DNA of 35,995 bases from Ignavibacteria bacterium (GCA_013287605.1 JABDDM010000019.1:1-35995); one strand, 5' to 3'. Shown: positions 16,762 to 26,570, counted from the first letter of the stretch. Numbers and translations: made by a program. Notes: a model not told the origin generated them from the letters alone.

Positions 16762-18534
16762 ATGATCAAATCATTATTCTGGTCTTTCGCATTGCTTCTG
16801 GGAGTCACTTCAGCTTGCTCCTCCGCTCGAGCACAATCGTGGCAGAAATCCGCGCACTTTGATGGCTTCATCAATAATGTTTCTTTTGTCAATTCTCAGT
16901 TGGGATTCGTTGGCATGGGTGTCCCACCGGGCGGGCCGCTGAATTGCACCGCAGCTATTTTTCGAACTTCCGACGGAGGCATAACCTGGACAGCGGCTAC
17001 GATACCTGAGTCTTGTATGGGTTGCGTGACAAAAATTTTCATGCTCGACGAGACCAACGGTTGGGCCAGCTTCATTCCCGAACAATGCAATAGCAGCAAT
17101 TGCTTGTGGAAGACCGTCGACGGAGGATTGACATGGACAGCAGTGCAAGAAACCGGCACCGCCTCATGCGTCTACAAGACTCCCGCTGCGCTGATCTATA
17201 CTGATCTTTTTGGTCAAGGCAAAGCTTCGATGGATGGCGGAGCTACATTCCCCACAATGCTCTCCTCGGGCGCGAACGGCATCGACTTCGTGGACGATCA
17301 GCACGGCATTGCTACAGTCTATCGCGGCCAGGCCTGGCAGCAAACTTCTGATGGCGGAAAGACATGGAATCAGATCAACATGAACATTGAATCGTGGAGT
17401 GTCTATGGAGTCAAGGGCACATCAACGTTCTACGCTGCTCCGGAGGGGCCGACCAATGGCACTGCGTATCAACCACAGGTACTGCGCTCCGAAGATTACG
17501 GCGCGACGTGGATCCAGACATCCACACTTCCATTCGTTACAACCGGAACGTTGGTTGGCATCGGAGAATCTGATCTCTACATTCAGGTCTGTGGAAACTG
17601 TACAAACCTGTTTCACGGGATCTATCATTCAACCGATAGAGGTGTAACGTGGGATTCACTCGGCGGCCCTGCCACCAATGGTGATACGCGATTTTGCACA
17701 GTGGAGAATTCCTGCGCGCTCGGAAATATCATTTACGCTTTCGATCTTAGTGGCAATCTTTTTAGATACTCAGATTCGAATACTGCGAACGCGCATTTGG
17801 CGGTTACGATTTACCCGGATCGGAAACAAACCGTAAAGCCATTCACTACGGCGCGTGTTCCAGTTAATGTGGCGCTGCCACACGCTCTGAGAGCTGACAC
17901 GCTGAAGGTACAGTCGATCGACTATTCGCTCGCATACAATTCTGATCTTCTCGACATCCCCCAATCCAAACTCAACTTCTCTTATTCTCCCCCAACCGGT
18001 TGGGCCTTCAATAAAAATTCGAGCGTAGGGACCAACTTTCTTAACATGCATGTCGATAACCCATCACAATTGCCGATCACGGATTCGCTTCCGCTCGGCG
18101 TAATCAACTTCGGCACGTATCCAGGCAACGCGAAGTCGACGCTCGTTAAACTTAATTCGCTGACCTTGCACCTGCCAACTCGTTCCCTTTCTTTCTGTGT
18201 GGGATACGAAGGTGATTTTATCGTTAACGTTGTTATCGATCAATCAAGCGTGAAGTCGTTAGCATCAGATCTTGCACGACTTTCAGTTCATCCAAATCCT
18301 TCTTCCTCAAAGGTACTCCACATATCGCTAACGCTCGCAAGAGAGGCTTACACCAGCATTTCGCTCCTGAACATTCTTGGGAGTGAAGTCTACTCAGAAC
18401 ATTCCGACGAGCGCTTCAGCGCAGGTGAGCACGACATATCGATCCCAACCGACCGTCTACCTGCTGGCAGCTATTATCTTAGGATCAATGCCGGTGGAGA
18501 GATTTTGTCGCGGAAGATCGCAATTGTGAAGTAG
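16762..18534 (+). CDS. secreted Ycf48-like propeller protein with cohesin-like middle region and T9SS type A domain
   Basis: Likely start MIKSLFWSFALLLGVTSACSSARAQS; TSDGG.TW repeats; LSVHPNPSSSKVLHISL...LLNILGSEVY...GSYYLRINAGGEILSRKIAIVK. Confidence 0.8.
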   Translation: MIKSLFWSFALLLGVTSACSSARAQSWQKSAHFDGFINNVSFVNSQLGFVGMGVPPGGPLNCTAAIFRTSDGGITWTAATIPESCMGCVTKIFMLDETNGWASFIPEQCNSSNCLWKTVDGGLTWTAVQETGTASCVYKTPAALIYTDLFGQGKASMDGGATFPTMLSSGANGIDFVDDQHGIATVYRGQAWQQTSDGGKTWNQINMNIESWSVYGVKGTSTFYAAPEGPTNGTAYQPQVLRSEDYGATWIQTSTLPFVTTGTLVGIGESDLYIQVCGNCTNLFHGIYHSTDRGVTWDSLGGPATNGDTRFCTVENSCALGNIIYAFDLSGNLFRYSDSNTANAHLAVTIYPDRKQTVKPFTTARVPVNVALPHALRADTLKVQSIDYSLAYNSDLLDIPQSKLNFSYSPPTGWAFNKNSSVGTNFLNMHVDNPSQLPITDSLPLGVINFGTYPGNAKSTLVKLNSLTLHLPTRSLSFCVGYEGDFIVNVVIDQSSVKSLASDLARLSVHPNPSSSKVLHISLTLAREAYTSISLLNILGSEVYSEHSDERFSAGEHDISIPTDRLPAGSYYLRINAGGEILSRKIAIVK

Positions 18535-18686
18535 AGCGACACTCAATCGCGAAGGACAGGCCCCCGCCCCGACATATGGTTGCGCGGTTTGCTGATCTTC
18601 GATGTAACTCTTCTCCGAGAAGCATGTTGATTCAAGACTGAGATCCTCTGATTGCGGTTGTGCCTTCATTATCCTCTTAGGCCCGT

Positions 18687-20432
18687 ATGAAACGCTACCT
18701 TACTACATTCCTTTTTGCAGCATCGCTGGCCGGGCTGGCAGATCCAGCGAAGTGCGATGCCCAGTGGAAAAGACTATTCAGCCGAGGAGGGATTAATTCA
18801 ATTTATTTCCTCGATTTACCGGGTCCACCGCGAGTTGGATTTGTGACTGGGGGCGATTCAGTATTCTTCAAAACGACAGACGGTGGGCAATCATGGAAAA
18901 AGATTTCCCTCCTTCATTCTGCAGTCCTACGATTTACAGACTTTGCATTTAAGGATAGCTTGAACGGTTGGATGTCGGTCGCTTGGACCCTCGATACGTT
19001 ATATAAGGATGTCTTCAGAACTTCGGACCAAGGCGATTCCTGGCAAGTGGTCCCTTCCCCAAACAGTCTAACCTACGATATTTATTACGATTCTAAAACC
19101 CAAGGTCTTTTCACTTCTTCTATCGGATATCAGGGCTGGAGCTATCGGTCGTGGGATGAGGGTAAGACTTGGGAACCGATGGTGGGCACTAGCGACAAGA
19201 TCACGGCGGGATTCGCGTTCGCCTCTCCGGACTCTGGCATTATGGCATATGGGATTGCACCCTCGGAACCCCTCCCTTGGTTTCGCACCTTTGACGGAGG
19301 GCATACCTGGTCATCCTGCAGAATCGACAGCGCCGCATGGCAGCCGTTAGCAATTTCAGGCCAGACTTATTTTGCGTTGACGGTAATGGGCACAGTTCTC
19401 AGGACAGATGACACTTGGAACACCTGGAAAGTTTTACATCAATTTCCATGGCCTTTCTCAATCATTCATAATACAGAGAAATATCCTACCACTGGTTGCA
19501 TTCGTGGCACGCTGCACAACCTTGTGGTACAAACGGCTGATGGCTGTTACCGCTCTACTGACGAAGGATTGACGTGGAGCTACCTATGCGGCCCAGTGTC
19601 AAACATTGTCAATGAGGACCGCTTTTACGCGAAGGACAACTTTATTTATTGTGCGGTGGAGGACGATTCTACCGGTATTTCCAGCCTGTGGCGACTCGAT
19701 CTCGATTCTATGAATTCGAAAACGCCAGACCTTTCCTCGAATTTCTCTAATGGTATAAAACAATTGAGCCTCACTCCAGGTGATAGCGTTCGGCTCGTGT
19801 TCGATTCCCAGACTGATATGTTTCCGGACTCGGTCCATCTAGTCATTCGCTTCGACCCGGACGCGCTTAGCTATCGAAACTCTTCGATGCCCTTTCAGTG
19901 GACGCTCACTGCTTCGAAAAGCTCTGGACTTCTCGATCTGTTATACATTAATGACACAAAGGCGACAGAAGGGAAGAAGTATCTTCAACCAAGGACATTA
20001 GCCATTACATTCAATAGCACGTTATCCAAATCTTCCACGCAGATTTTTGTTGAACGCACACAGGTGCTTAGCCATCAATTTAATTCAGAGTGTCTTGGAT
20101 ACTACGCTCCGGCTGATACGCTTAATCTCACATTTACCGGTTGCGGAGATTCGACTCTCCTGAACTTCATGCAGTCAGGTAAGGTCACTTTTGAGATTGT
20201 CAGCCTCCGGCCAAACCCGACGACAGGCAAAGTTCACATTGACTTAAAGAATAAGCTTGATTTCCCAATATGCGCTCAAGTCATCAATGCGCTTGGTGTC
20301 GTAGAGAAGGAAGAAGCATGGAAGACTGGCGAGATAACACTCGATGTCAGATCACTTCCTAGCGGAGTATATTACCTTCGTCTCTCCCAAGCGGACTGTG
20401 TTCAGACGAGAAAAGTTGTGGTGCAGCGTTGA
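18687..20432 (+). CDS. secreted Ycf48-like propeller protein with beta-sandwich middle region and T9SS type A domain
   Basis: Signal peptide; TTDGGQSW, TSDQGDSW, STDEGLTW; C-term LRPNPTTGKVHIDL...VRSLPSGVYYLRLSQADCVQTRKVVVQR. Confidence 0.8.
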   Translation: MKRYLTTFLFAASLAGLADPAKCDAQWKRLFSRGGINSIYFLDLPGPPRVGFVTGGDSVFFKTTDGGQSWKKISLLHSAVLRFTDFAFKDSLNGWMSVAWTLDTLYKDVFRTSDQGDSWQVVPSPNSLTYDIYYDSKTQGLFTSSIGYQGWSYRSWDEGKTWEPMVGTSDKITAGFAFASPDSGIMAYGIAPSEPLPWFRTFDGGHTWSSCRIDSAAWQPLAISGQTYFALTVMGTVLRTDDTWNTWKVLHQFPWPFSIIHNTEKYPTTGCIRGTLHNLVVQTADGCYRSTDEGLTWSYLCGPVSNIVNEDRFYAKDNFIYCAVEDDSTGISSLWRLDLDSMNSKTPDLSSNFSNGIKQLSLTPGDSVRLVFDSQTDMFPDSVHLVIRFDPDALSYRNSSMPFQWTLTASKSSGLLDLLYINDTKATEGKKYLQPRTLAITFNSTLSKSSTQIFVERTQVLSHQFNSECLGYYAPADTLNLTFTGCGDSTLLNFMQSGKVTFEIVSLRPNPTTGKVHIDLKNKLDFPICAQVINALGVVEKEEAWKTGEITLDVRSLPSGVYYLRLSQADCVQTRKVVVQR

Positions 20433-20530
20433 CGGCGACGACACCTTCTATTTTCACGAATTAGCGTGTTACCAATGTGCGTGATTGCCTAGATTAACTA
20501 GTTGTCCTAATTATTTTATGCCCTCATCCA

Positions 20531-21868
20531 ATGACCATGATTAGAACTCAGTCCTTCCTCGCAAGCATGTCGATCTTCCTTCTAGCAATTCCAACCTTGC
20601 TGATGGCTCAACACTCACCATGGAAAGAAATACTCAAGATCAAGGCCGACAGCGCCCAGTACAACTTCGTCGATGTTTCTTTCTCGGATGCGAGAAACGG
20701 GACTGCTCTTGGCTGGTCGCTCGATGATAGAAACACTTTTGGCGGTTATACCACGGTTCTGAAGCGCACGAAAGATGGAGGAAAAACGTGGATCTCTCAA
20801 AAGTCTCCGGTCTGGAGTGGAATTACGATCAAGGAAGCAAAATTTCGAAAGATCGTTGCAATCGATTCCTTACACCTTTTTGCAGTCGGCGATAGCGGAC
20901 TTATCATAGCTACCAGCGACGCTGGTGAACATTGGTCTCAACAAGATTCGATGCATAAGTGGAGCTATTGGGATGTCAGTTTTTGCGATCCTTTAAACGG
21001 AATTGCATGTGCAAACTATGGCATTATTGCAATCACTTCGGATGGCGGAAGCTCCTGGGCCTACAACAATAACGTTTATCAGTTTGCCCTTCAATCTGTC
21101 TGTGCGATCAGTCCCAAGTGCTTCTATGTCTTTGACTCTTTCTATGGAAAAATGCTGCGCACATTTGATCGCGGTAAAACTTGGGATACGATTCAGGCGA
21201 TTAGTGACTACTTTATTGCAAGCAGCGGGAAGCAGATTCAGGAGTCTTTGTTTCTGGACAGTCAGACCGGCTTCGCGGTAGGCTTTAGTTACGAAAAGGG
21301 ATTCAATGCCTTCATAATACGCACCTCTAATGGGGGCCTTTCTTGGGATACCGTTTTTGACCGCGCAATTTTCAGCAACTCCTACCCTCAATCGATTGCT
21401 TTTGCGGATAAGCTTCATGGTGTTGCGGCCGCAGGCAGGGGAGTACTGATGACAAGCGATGGCGGCCTCACCTGGACTGAGGATAGCATTACGACTGTGT
21501 CCAATGATAACGGTCGGGGCGTTGCCTATCCTTCGCTTGGCAGAATGTTTGTCTGTTCATCGGAGGGATTCGTAGGTTCACTTGTCGGGTATCTTCCCTC
21601 CCAGGGAGTAGTTGAGAATTCCCGCGCTCCGCAAGAACTTGAGGCCCATCCTAACCCCTCGCCGAGTGAGATTCATGTCCACCTCTTGGCGAGTGCTGCC
21701 TTATTTGATATAGCTCTTAGTGATATGTTAGGCAGGACGGTGAGGCACATGCTAAATGTTCGTGGAGCGGACATTACAATTCAGCGTGAAGGACTACCGT
21801 CGGGTACCTATATGCTAAAGGTCAGCTCGGGAGGTTTGATACTTCGATCGAAGGTGGTGCTAAAGTAA
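20531..21868 (+). CDS. secreted Ycf48-like beta-propeller protein with T9SS type A sorting domain
   Basis: Signal peptide; TKDGGKTW, TSDAGEHW, TSDGGSSW, TSNGGLSW, TSDGGLTW; C-term AHPNPSPSEIHVHLL...GTYMLKVSSGGLILRSKVVLK. Confidence 0.85.
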   Translation: MTMIRTQSFLASMSIFLLAIPTLLMAQHSPWKEILKIKADSAQYNFVDVSFSDARNGTALGWSLDDRNTFGGYTTVLKRTKDGGKTWISQKSPVWSGITIKEAKFRKIVAIDSLHLFAVGDSGLIIATSDAGEHWSQQDSMHKWSYWDVSFCDPLNGIACANYGIIAITSDGGSSWAYNNNVYQFALQSVCAISPKCFYVFDSFYGKMLRTFDRGKTWDTIQAISDYFIASSGKQIQESLFLDSQTGFAVGFSYEKGFNAFIIRTSNGGLSWDTVFDRAIFSNSYPQSIAFADKLHGVAAAGRGVLMTSDGGLTWTEDSITTVSNDNGRGVAYPSLGRMFVCSSEGFVGSLVGYLPSQGVVENSRAPQELEAHPNPSPSEIHVHLLASAALFDIALSDMLGRTVRHMLNVRGADITIQREGLPSGTYMLKVSSGGLILRSKVVLK

Positions 21869-21922
21869 CTTCCATACTCCAATCTTAGATCGTTGTGAAA
21901 TAAGATTCAGGATTCGAGCGCT

Positions 21923-24900
21923 ATGAGCTATCTTTGGCTCATGAAAAAGATTGGCTTTGTTTTTCTCGGGGCGATGGTTTTGCTATCGCTCCTCCTAACA
22001 CTCTCCCACGCCCAAAAGCGAAACGACGGCAAACTTGTCGTTCCGATCGGCTATGAACGCTACGACTCCATTCGCTTCGACGTGTTCGGACTTGAGTTCG
22101 CGCGCTGGGTTTTTACCAATGCGCATGCGAATAGTCATCGATACACGAACTACCCGTGGGAGAGTGCGATGGCTTCCGTTAATCCGGTTGTGAATGCGTA
22201 TGGTGATTCTGTCCAGGCCACGTTCGAAAGTGATTTTGAGGATTTCACTGATACGACGATCGTCGCTGGAAAGCGGAAAGGGATCTATTGCCCGATGACC
22301 CGCCTGCAGCCTGGGTTTACTGCAATCAACACAGCTTACAAGTCGAGAGCGTTTTACCCATCACCCTTTGGAGCAGAAGATTTCTATTTTGCCCGCGGCA
22401 ATTATTGGCGGTACAACGATGTGAATTTTAATCCGGTGGCATCGTGGCACAACTCAACCTACGATACGAACGACATCTCTCCCTATTGCGAGTATCCGTC
22501 AACACACTCCTATGTTATCGATACCTACACAACGAAAAACTATAATGGCACTAGCGACACGCTGGTCCATTGTGGAGACAATGGAAGAGTCATACTAGGA
22601 TACTCGGATAACAGGCGAGCGGATGAACTCCTGCGAGTCCATCCGAGCATATTTTTTCATGGCACAAAGCCTGACACCGCGAAGACGTTTTCGGTCACGC
22701 TTGATTTTAATATCGACGACCGCACGATGGACAACACACTTGCTGACGGAAGACCCGACAGTCTGCTTCCGCTCATTGTGTTGCAAGTGCTCTTCAAACC
22801 GGGAGTGGATGCCAACTATCCTCGTGGGCAGCCGATTCTTCCATTTGTCCCATTCAAGGATTCCTCTCATCCGAAAAACGCAGGATGGTACAAGGTTGCC
22901 GAGTCGGTTGTAAACAAACACATTTACGATTCGCTTGACTGGTCGTGGAAGGCGGAGGACACGCTGCAGGATGACTTGGCCTCGCATAGCTGGCGCTTCA
23001 AGCAATTGCATATCCTGCTCGCGGACATTCCTCCTTCAATGCGCTCGCTGATGCACGTAGATTCGAATGATGCGGAGTTTGCAGAATGGGGCCAAGGCTC
23101 AGGAAGCCTCACGATAACCTCTGCGCAAACACCCGACGCGCTGGTCGGAGCTGATCCGAGCGCGGATCAACGAAAGGCATATATCGAGATACGAATCTTA
23201 TCGACCTATCGCGCAACTGTGCGCGTGCGCGGTCTTGATTATCATGACACGATCGTCGACAAGTTCTTATACCGAAAGCGAATTGCAGGCACGCTCGACT
23301 CAACTCACTCTTGCAATCCCGACGGCTCGATCGGTGGTTATGACGATTCGGTCGCGGCGCGACTGGCAATATCAACTCCATTCGATGGCTTAACGCGTGA
23401 GTACATGATGAACGACACGGATCCGAACAATGGCTTGATTGGGCCGCTCTCAGTTCCGATGCTTGCCTATCTTGACTTCATGGGCACAAAGCGGAATCTC
23501 CATGCCCGCTGGCGCGAACAGGATGACGGTCGCAACACGCTGCAATTCCGACGTTGGCGAATGAGCTTCGATGGTGAGTGTCCATCGCTTTTCGAGAACC
23601 AATTCACATTCTTCGGCGGACTGCTCGGCTCGAGCGGCTGCCTCGTCTTTCCCGAGGACTACGTGTACCACACAACGCTTGACGCGCGCAATATTCGCTT
23701 CCCATCAGCCAATGACACGATCGTCGGAATGATTATTGGCAGAAAGAGCAAGGCAACCGCTGATCAAGACTCTCTGGCTGCTTACCGTCTTTACGAACAG
23801 GAGACTTCGTTCTTCAGCGACTACGCAGGCAAGCTCCGCGGCAGCAACCGCATTGCACTTTGGCATCCGAATAAAAAACGGTTTGCCATTGATGCAGACC
23901 TTCAGAATTGGGCGATCATCCATCCGCGACTGCTCTCCATCGATACTGTTCATCATCTCTATCACTTTGATAGACGCTTCGGGTACAACGGTGACGTTAA
24001 TCTTCAACGCCCGACAACTCCAGAGGAAATCATGGCAAGCGGATTTGTGATGCAGGCTGAAGGCATCCCGTCGTTTACGAGCGCGCAGGGACTTGGTCTT
24101 GGAATCTTTGGCGGCGGATCGCCCGGAATGTATGGCGTTGCAATGCGCACATCGGCGACAGTCGATAGTATTCGATTAACGCATGGCTATAACGTCGGCC
24201 ATGAATATAGCTGGCGTCCACCCAAATTCCAGAACGAGTGGACGAAAGCGGACACATCCGATCTATGCGGTGATCTTCCACCTTTTTATGTCGGCTATTC
24301 GAATACCTGGCGCGCAAGCAATCGCCTGCTTTCGAGAATCAATGCCAATTACGATTCGACCAATGGCCGCAAGTGTATGCATCCATATAAATATCTGACA
24401 TGGCTTGACGCGTACTCAAATAGCCGTGTGCAGAACGATCACTATGGGTACGGCGACTCTACAAGCAAGTCGAGGGCATTTCTGAAGATTGTAAAGACAC
24501 AACGAGTCAATCCCTGGCAACGAGGCGCGAGCGGCGGTTATATCGATTCGGTTGGCAAGTTCGATACACCGGAGCAGAGTTTCGTTGAAGTCGGAATGTT
24601 CAAGGATTCAATTTCGAGGACGATGATCAATCGAGCAGCGATCATCGTCAACACGCGACTCTACCCATCGCTCCGCGACACGGAAGATGTAAATTACTAC
24701 AATCGTGGACTTGATTCGCTTAGCATGTGTCACACGATCTATGGCCACATCGATGTACGAAAGATCTATATGAAGATCGACACCTCTCAGCTTGACCCGG
24801 TCTTTCGGTCATCCAATTATGTAGTTCGGGATCTCTGGCATCCGGAAGCAACCTGGCTTGTGAAAGCAGCGTCGGAATTCGCGGTTTACATTAAGCCGGG

Positions 24901-24982
24901 CGATGCGAAGTTTCTGTACTTCGAGAAGGCGGTGTCGAAGTCTGCTGAGACTCAGAAAGTTGGGAGAAAGGGAGCTCGCTAA
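21923..24982 (+). CDS. large secreted protein of unknown function (1019 aa), no recognisable T9SS C-terminal domain
   Basis: Signal peptide MKKIGFVFLGAMVLLSLLLTLSHAQ (start may be 21941); long intact ORF; no recognised family. Confidence 0.75.
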   Translation: MSYLWLMKKIGFVFLGAMVLLSLLLTLSHAQKRNDGKLVVPIGYERYDSIRFDVFGLEFARWVFTNAHANSHRYTNYPWESAMASVNPVVNAYGDSVQATFESDFEDFTDTTIVAGKRKGIYCPMTRLQPGFTAINTAYKSRAFYPSPFGAEDFYFARGNYWRYNDVNFNPVASWHNSTYDTNDISPYCEYPSTHSYVIDTYTTKNYNGTSDTLVHCGDNGRVILGYSDNRRADELLRVHPSIFFHGTKPDTAKTFSVTLDFNIDDRTMDNTLADGRPDSLLPLIVLQVLFKPGVDANYPRGQPILPFVPFKDSSHPKNAGWYKVAESVVNKHIYDSLDWSWKAEDTLQDDLASHSWRFKQLHILLADIPPSMRSLMHVDSNDAEFAEWGQGSGSLTITSAQTPDALVGADPSADQRKAYIEIRILSTYRATVRVRGLDYHDTIVDKFLYRKRIAGTLDSTHSCNPDGSIGGYDDSVAARLAISTPFDGLTREYMMNDTDPNNGLIGPLSVPMLAYLDFMGTKRNLHARWREQDDGRNTLQFRRWRMSFDGECPSLFENQFTFFGGLLGSSGCLVFPEDYVYHTTLDARNIRFPSANDTIVGMIIGRKSKATADQDSLAAYRLYEQETSFFSDYAGKLRGSNRIALWHPNKKRFAIDADLQNWAIIHPRLLSIDTVHHLYHFDRRFGYNGDVNLQRPTTPEEIMASGFVMQAEGIPSFTSAQGLGLGIFGGGSPGMYGVAMRTSATVDSIRLTHGYNVGHEYSWRPPKFQNEWTKADTSDLCGDLPPFYVGYSNTWRASNRLLSRINANYDSTNGRKCMHPYKYLTWLDAYSNSRVQNDHYGYGDSTSKSRAFLKIVKTQRVNPWQRGASGGYIDSVGKFDTPEQSFVEVGMFKDSISRTMINRAAIIVNTRLYPSLRDTEDVNYYNRGLDSLSMCHTIYGHIDVRKIYMKIDTSQLDPVFRSSNYVVRDLWHPEATWLVKAASEFAVYIKPGDAKFLYFEKAVSKSAETQKVGRKGAR

Positions 24983-25836
24983 CGCGAGCGAGCCTGAATC
25001 ACCGTGTCGCCGGTGAACTGCGTTGTCGAAACGCCGATGCGCTTGCCCTGTGGCGAAATGATGGAAGCAAAATGTGATCGTCTAACGGAAATGTTCAATG
25101 CTTGTGAATCCGTCGCCAGCTGCACAAAATTTGGAGGAAACACAACTGCCCCGGTATCAGGCACTATCATCGTGACGTAATAAAAATTCACTACTAAGGA
25201 GTCTCGAGAAAAAAATTTCTCATAGCGCATTGTAAACCCTTTCGAAATCACGATCGTATCTGGAAGCGTGAACTTTCCAAAATCTCCGAAAGCTGTTTTG
25301 GTTGCGAAAGAAGAACCTGCAAAATTGGAGTAGCTGAATTCCATGCTATCATGCGATCCATAGTAGGCAGCAATATGGGTAGCGGTATCAATGCCGATAT
25401 AAACTTGCGGCGACAAAGACATTGCTTCTCCCGAACACGCGTGATATAATAAGTCGGTACCGTTGATCGACACGTTTCCAATCTGCACGGCTAAACTATC
25501 TACGTTGAAAGCGGCCCTTACGCTTGCATCGGCCCAAGGATAAAATGACTCAGCTTCACCCATCCAGGACTGCGTCCGCCGAATTGTGATTCCTACATCG
25601 TACGTTTCGCCTTTCACAGAATCATTAGTAAGACCAAGCCCACGCTGAACGCCAGAAAATCCGCTGCAACGAACAATAGGGTCGGTCTGAAAATAGGCTT
25701 TGCAAATATCAGGAAAGATGTCACGCTTCTCAGATGGCTGAGTCACGCAGGACGCGAGTACCAATAGCACCCAAATCGAGATCCCAAACATATGGGTTCT
25801 ATTTGGACCACTCTTGTTTCTACCAGCGAGTTGCAT
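24979..25836 (-). CDS. putative lipoprotein of unknown function
   Basis: MFGISIWVLLVLASC lipobox (start may be 25791); convergent with and overlapping the upstream gene by 4 nt. Confidence 0.65.
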   Translation of the reverse strand: MQLAGRNKSGPNRTHMFGISIWVLLVLASCVTQPSEKRDIFPDICKAYFQTDPIVRCSGFSGVQRGLGLTNDSVKGETYDVGITIRRTQSWMGEAESFYPWADASVRAAFNVDSLAVQIGNVSINGTDLLYHACSGEAMSLSPQVYIGIDTATHIAAYYGSHDSMEFSYSNFAGSSFATKTAFGDFGKFTLPDTIVISKGFTMRYEKFFSRDSLVVNFYYVTMIVPDTGAVVFPPNFVQLATDSQALNISVRRSHFASIISPQGKRIGVSTTQFTGDTVIQARSR

Positions 25837-26101
25837 GTTTGAATATTCAGGATAGCACTATATGAGGGCACTGTTGAGCATTCAACCCGCATAGGTACTT
25901 TAAGTTGCGGGAGGCCCAGACCGAAAGATCGAATTGATTAATTAGCTTTTTGATTGTCGAAGGAACCGGAATGCAGCAGTTTTATGTTTAATATAGCGTT
26001 GTCCGGATTTCCTCTTTTTCATGCTCACTCAAAGATCGTAGCCCGCGCCACCTTAGGTCGGGCGAGACGCCCGACCCACGCGAGCGTGTTCAGCCTCCCC
26101 G

Positions 26102-26197
26102 TGGATTCCCGCCTTCGCGGGAATGACAGGCAGGCAGGTCTAAGCGCGAAGCGCTGTAAAGAGTCGATCCTGTCATTCCCGAGAATGCGGGAATCGA
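26102..26197. repeat. REPIN-like inverted doublet of REP palindromes
   Basis: tggattcccgccttcgcgggaatgaca (26102-26128) and tgtcattcccgagaatgcgggaatcga (26171-26197). Confidence 0.83.
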
Positions 26198-26201
26198 GGG
26201 G

Positions 26202-26217
26202 CAAGTATGAAGTATGA
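26202..26217. repeat. heptamer array, reverse orientation (AAGTATG x2)
   Basis: caAGTATGAAGTATGaa is the reverse complement of CATACTT-CATACTT with the same GGC cap. Confidence 0.6.
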
Positions 26218-26329
26218 ATCTCTCCCTTAGTTTTCTCTACGAAGGAGATTTATGAATTTCGGATTTACACACACAGGAGCAGTTCTCGATTTCAGCTTAA
26301 AATCGAGGTATTGTGCATCCGGCCTCAGT

Positions 26330-26402
26330 CGCGCGTGCCCGCTTTCCGTCCTCATGATTGTCAGAATCTTGGCAGCAGATCCACCATTCAAGGGCACGCG
26401 CG
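26330..26402 (+). repeat. inverted repeat, perfect 11-bp arms cgcgcgtgccc / gggcacgcgcg
   Basis: Exact reverse complements separated by 51 nt. Confidence 0.7.
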
Positions 26403-26436
26403 GCGTGGATGGATTATGAATAAGTTTATACATTTT

Positions 26437-26570
26437 GGGGAAGTAGTCGGTGGCCAGTGGTCGGTGGGGGGATCGGGCACTTTAGACCGCTAAAGATCAG
26501 CCAACATGAATGTCGCTCTTACACACGCACCCCCACTGACCACAGACCACTGGCCACTGACCACTTCCCC
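26437..26570. repeat. inverted heptamer arrays of CCACTGA / GTGGTCA type
   Basis: Right arm CCACTGA-CCACAGA-CCACTGG-CCACTGA-CCACTTC; left arm ggggaagtagtcggtggccagtggtcggtgggggg lacks exactly one 7-nt unit. Confidence 0.85.

Larger units (their letters stand above)
25962..26308 (+). repeat. composite intergenic repeat block, copy B
   Basis: Collinear with 10084-10452 in the same orientation; contains REP pair and an extra two heptamers. Confidence 0.85.
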
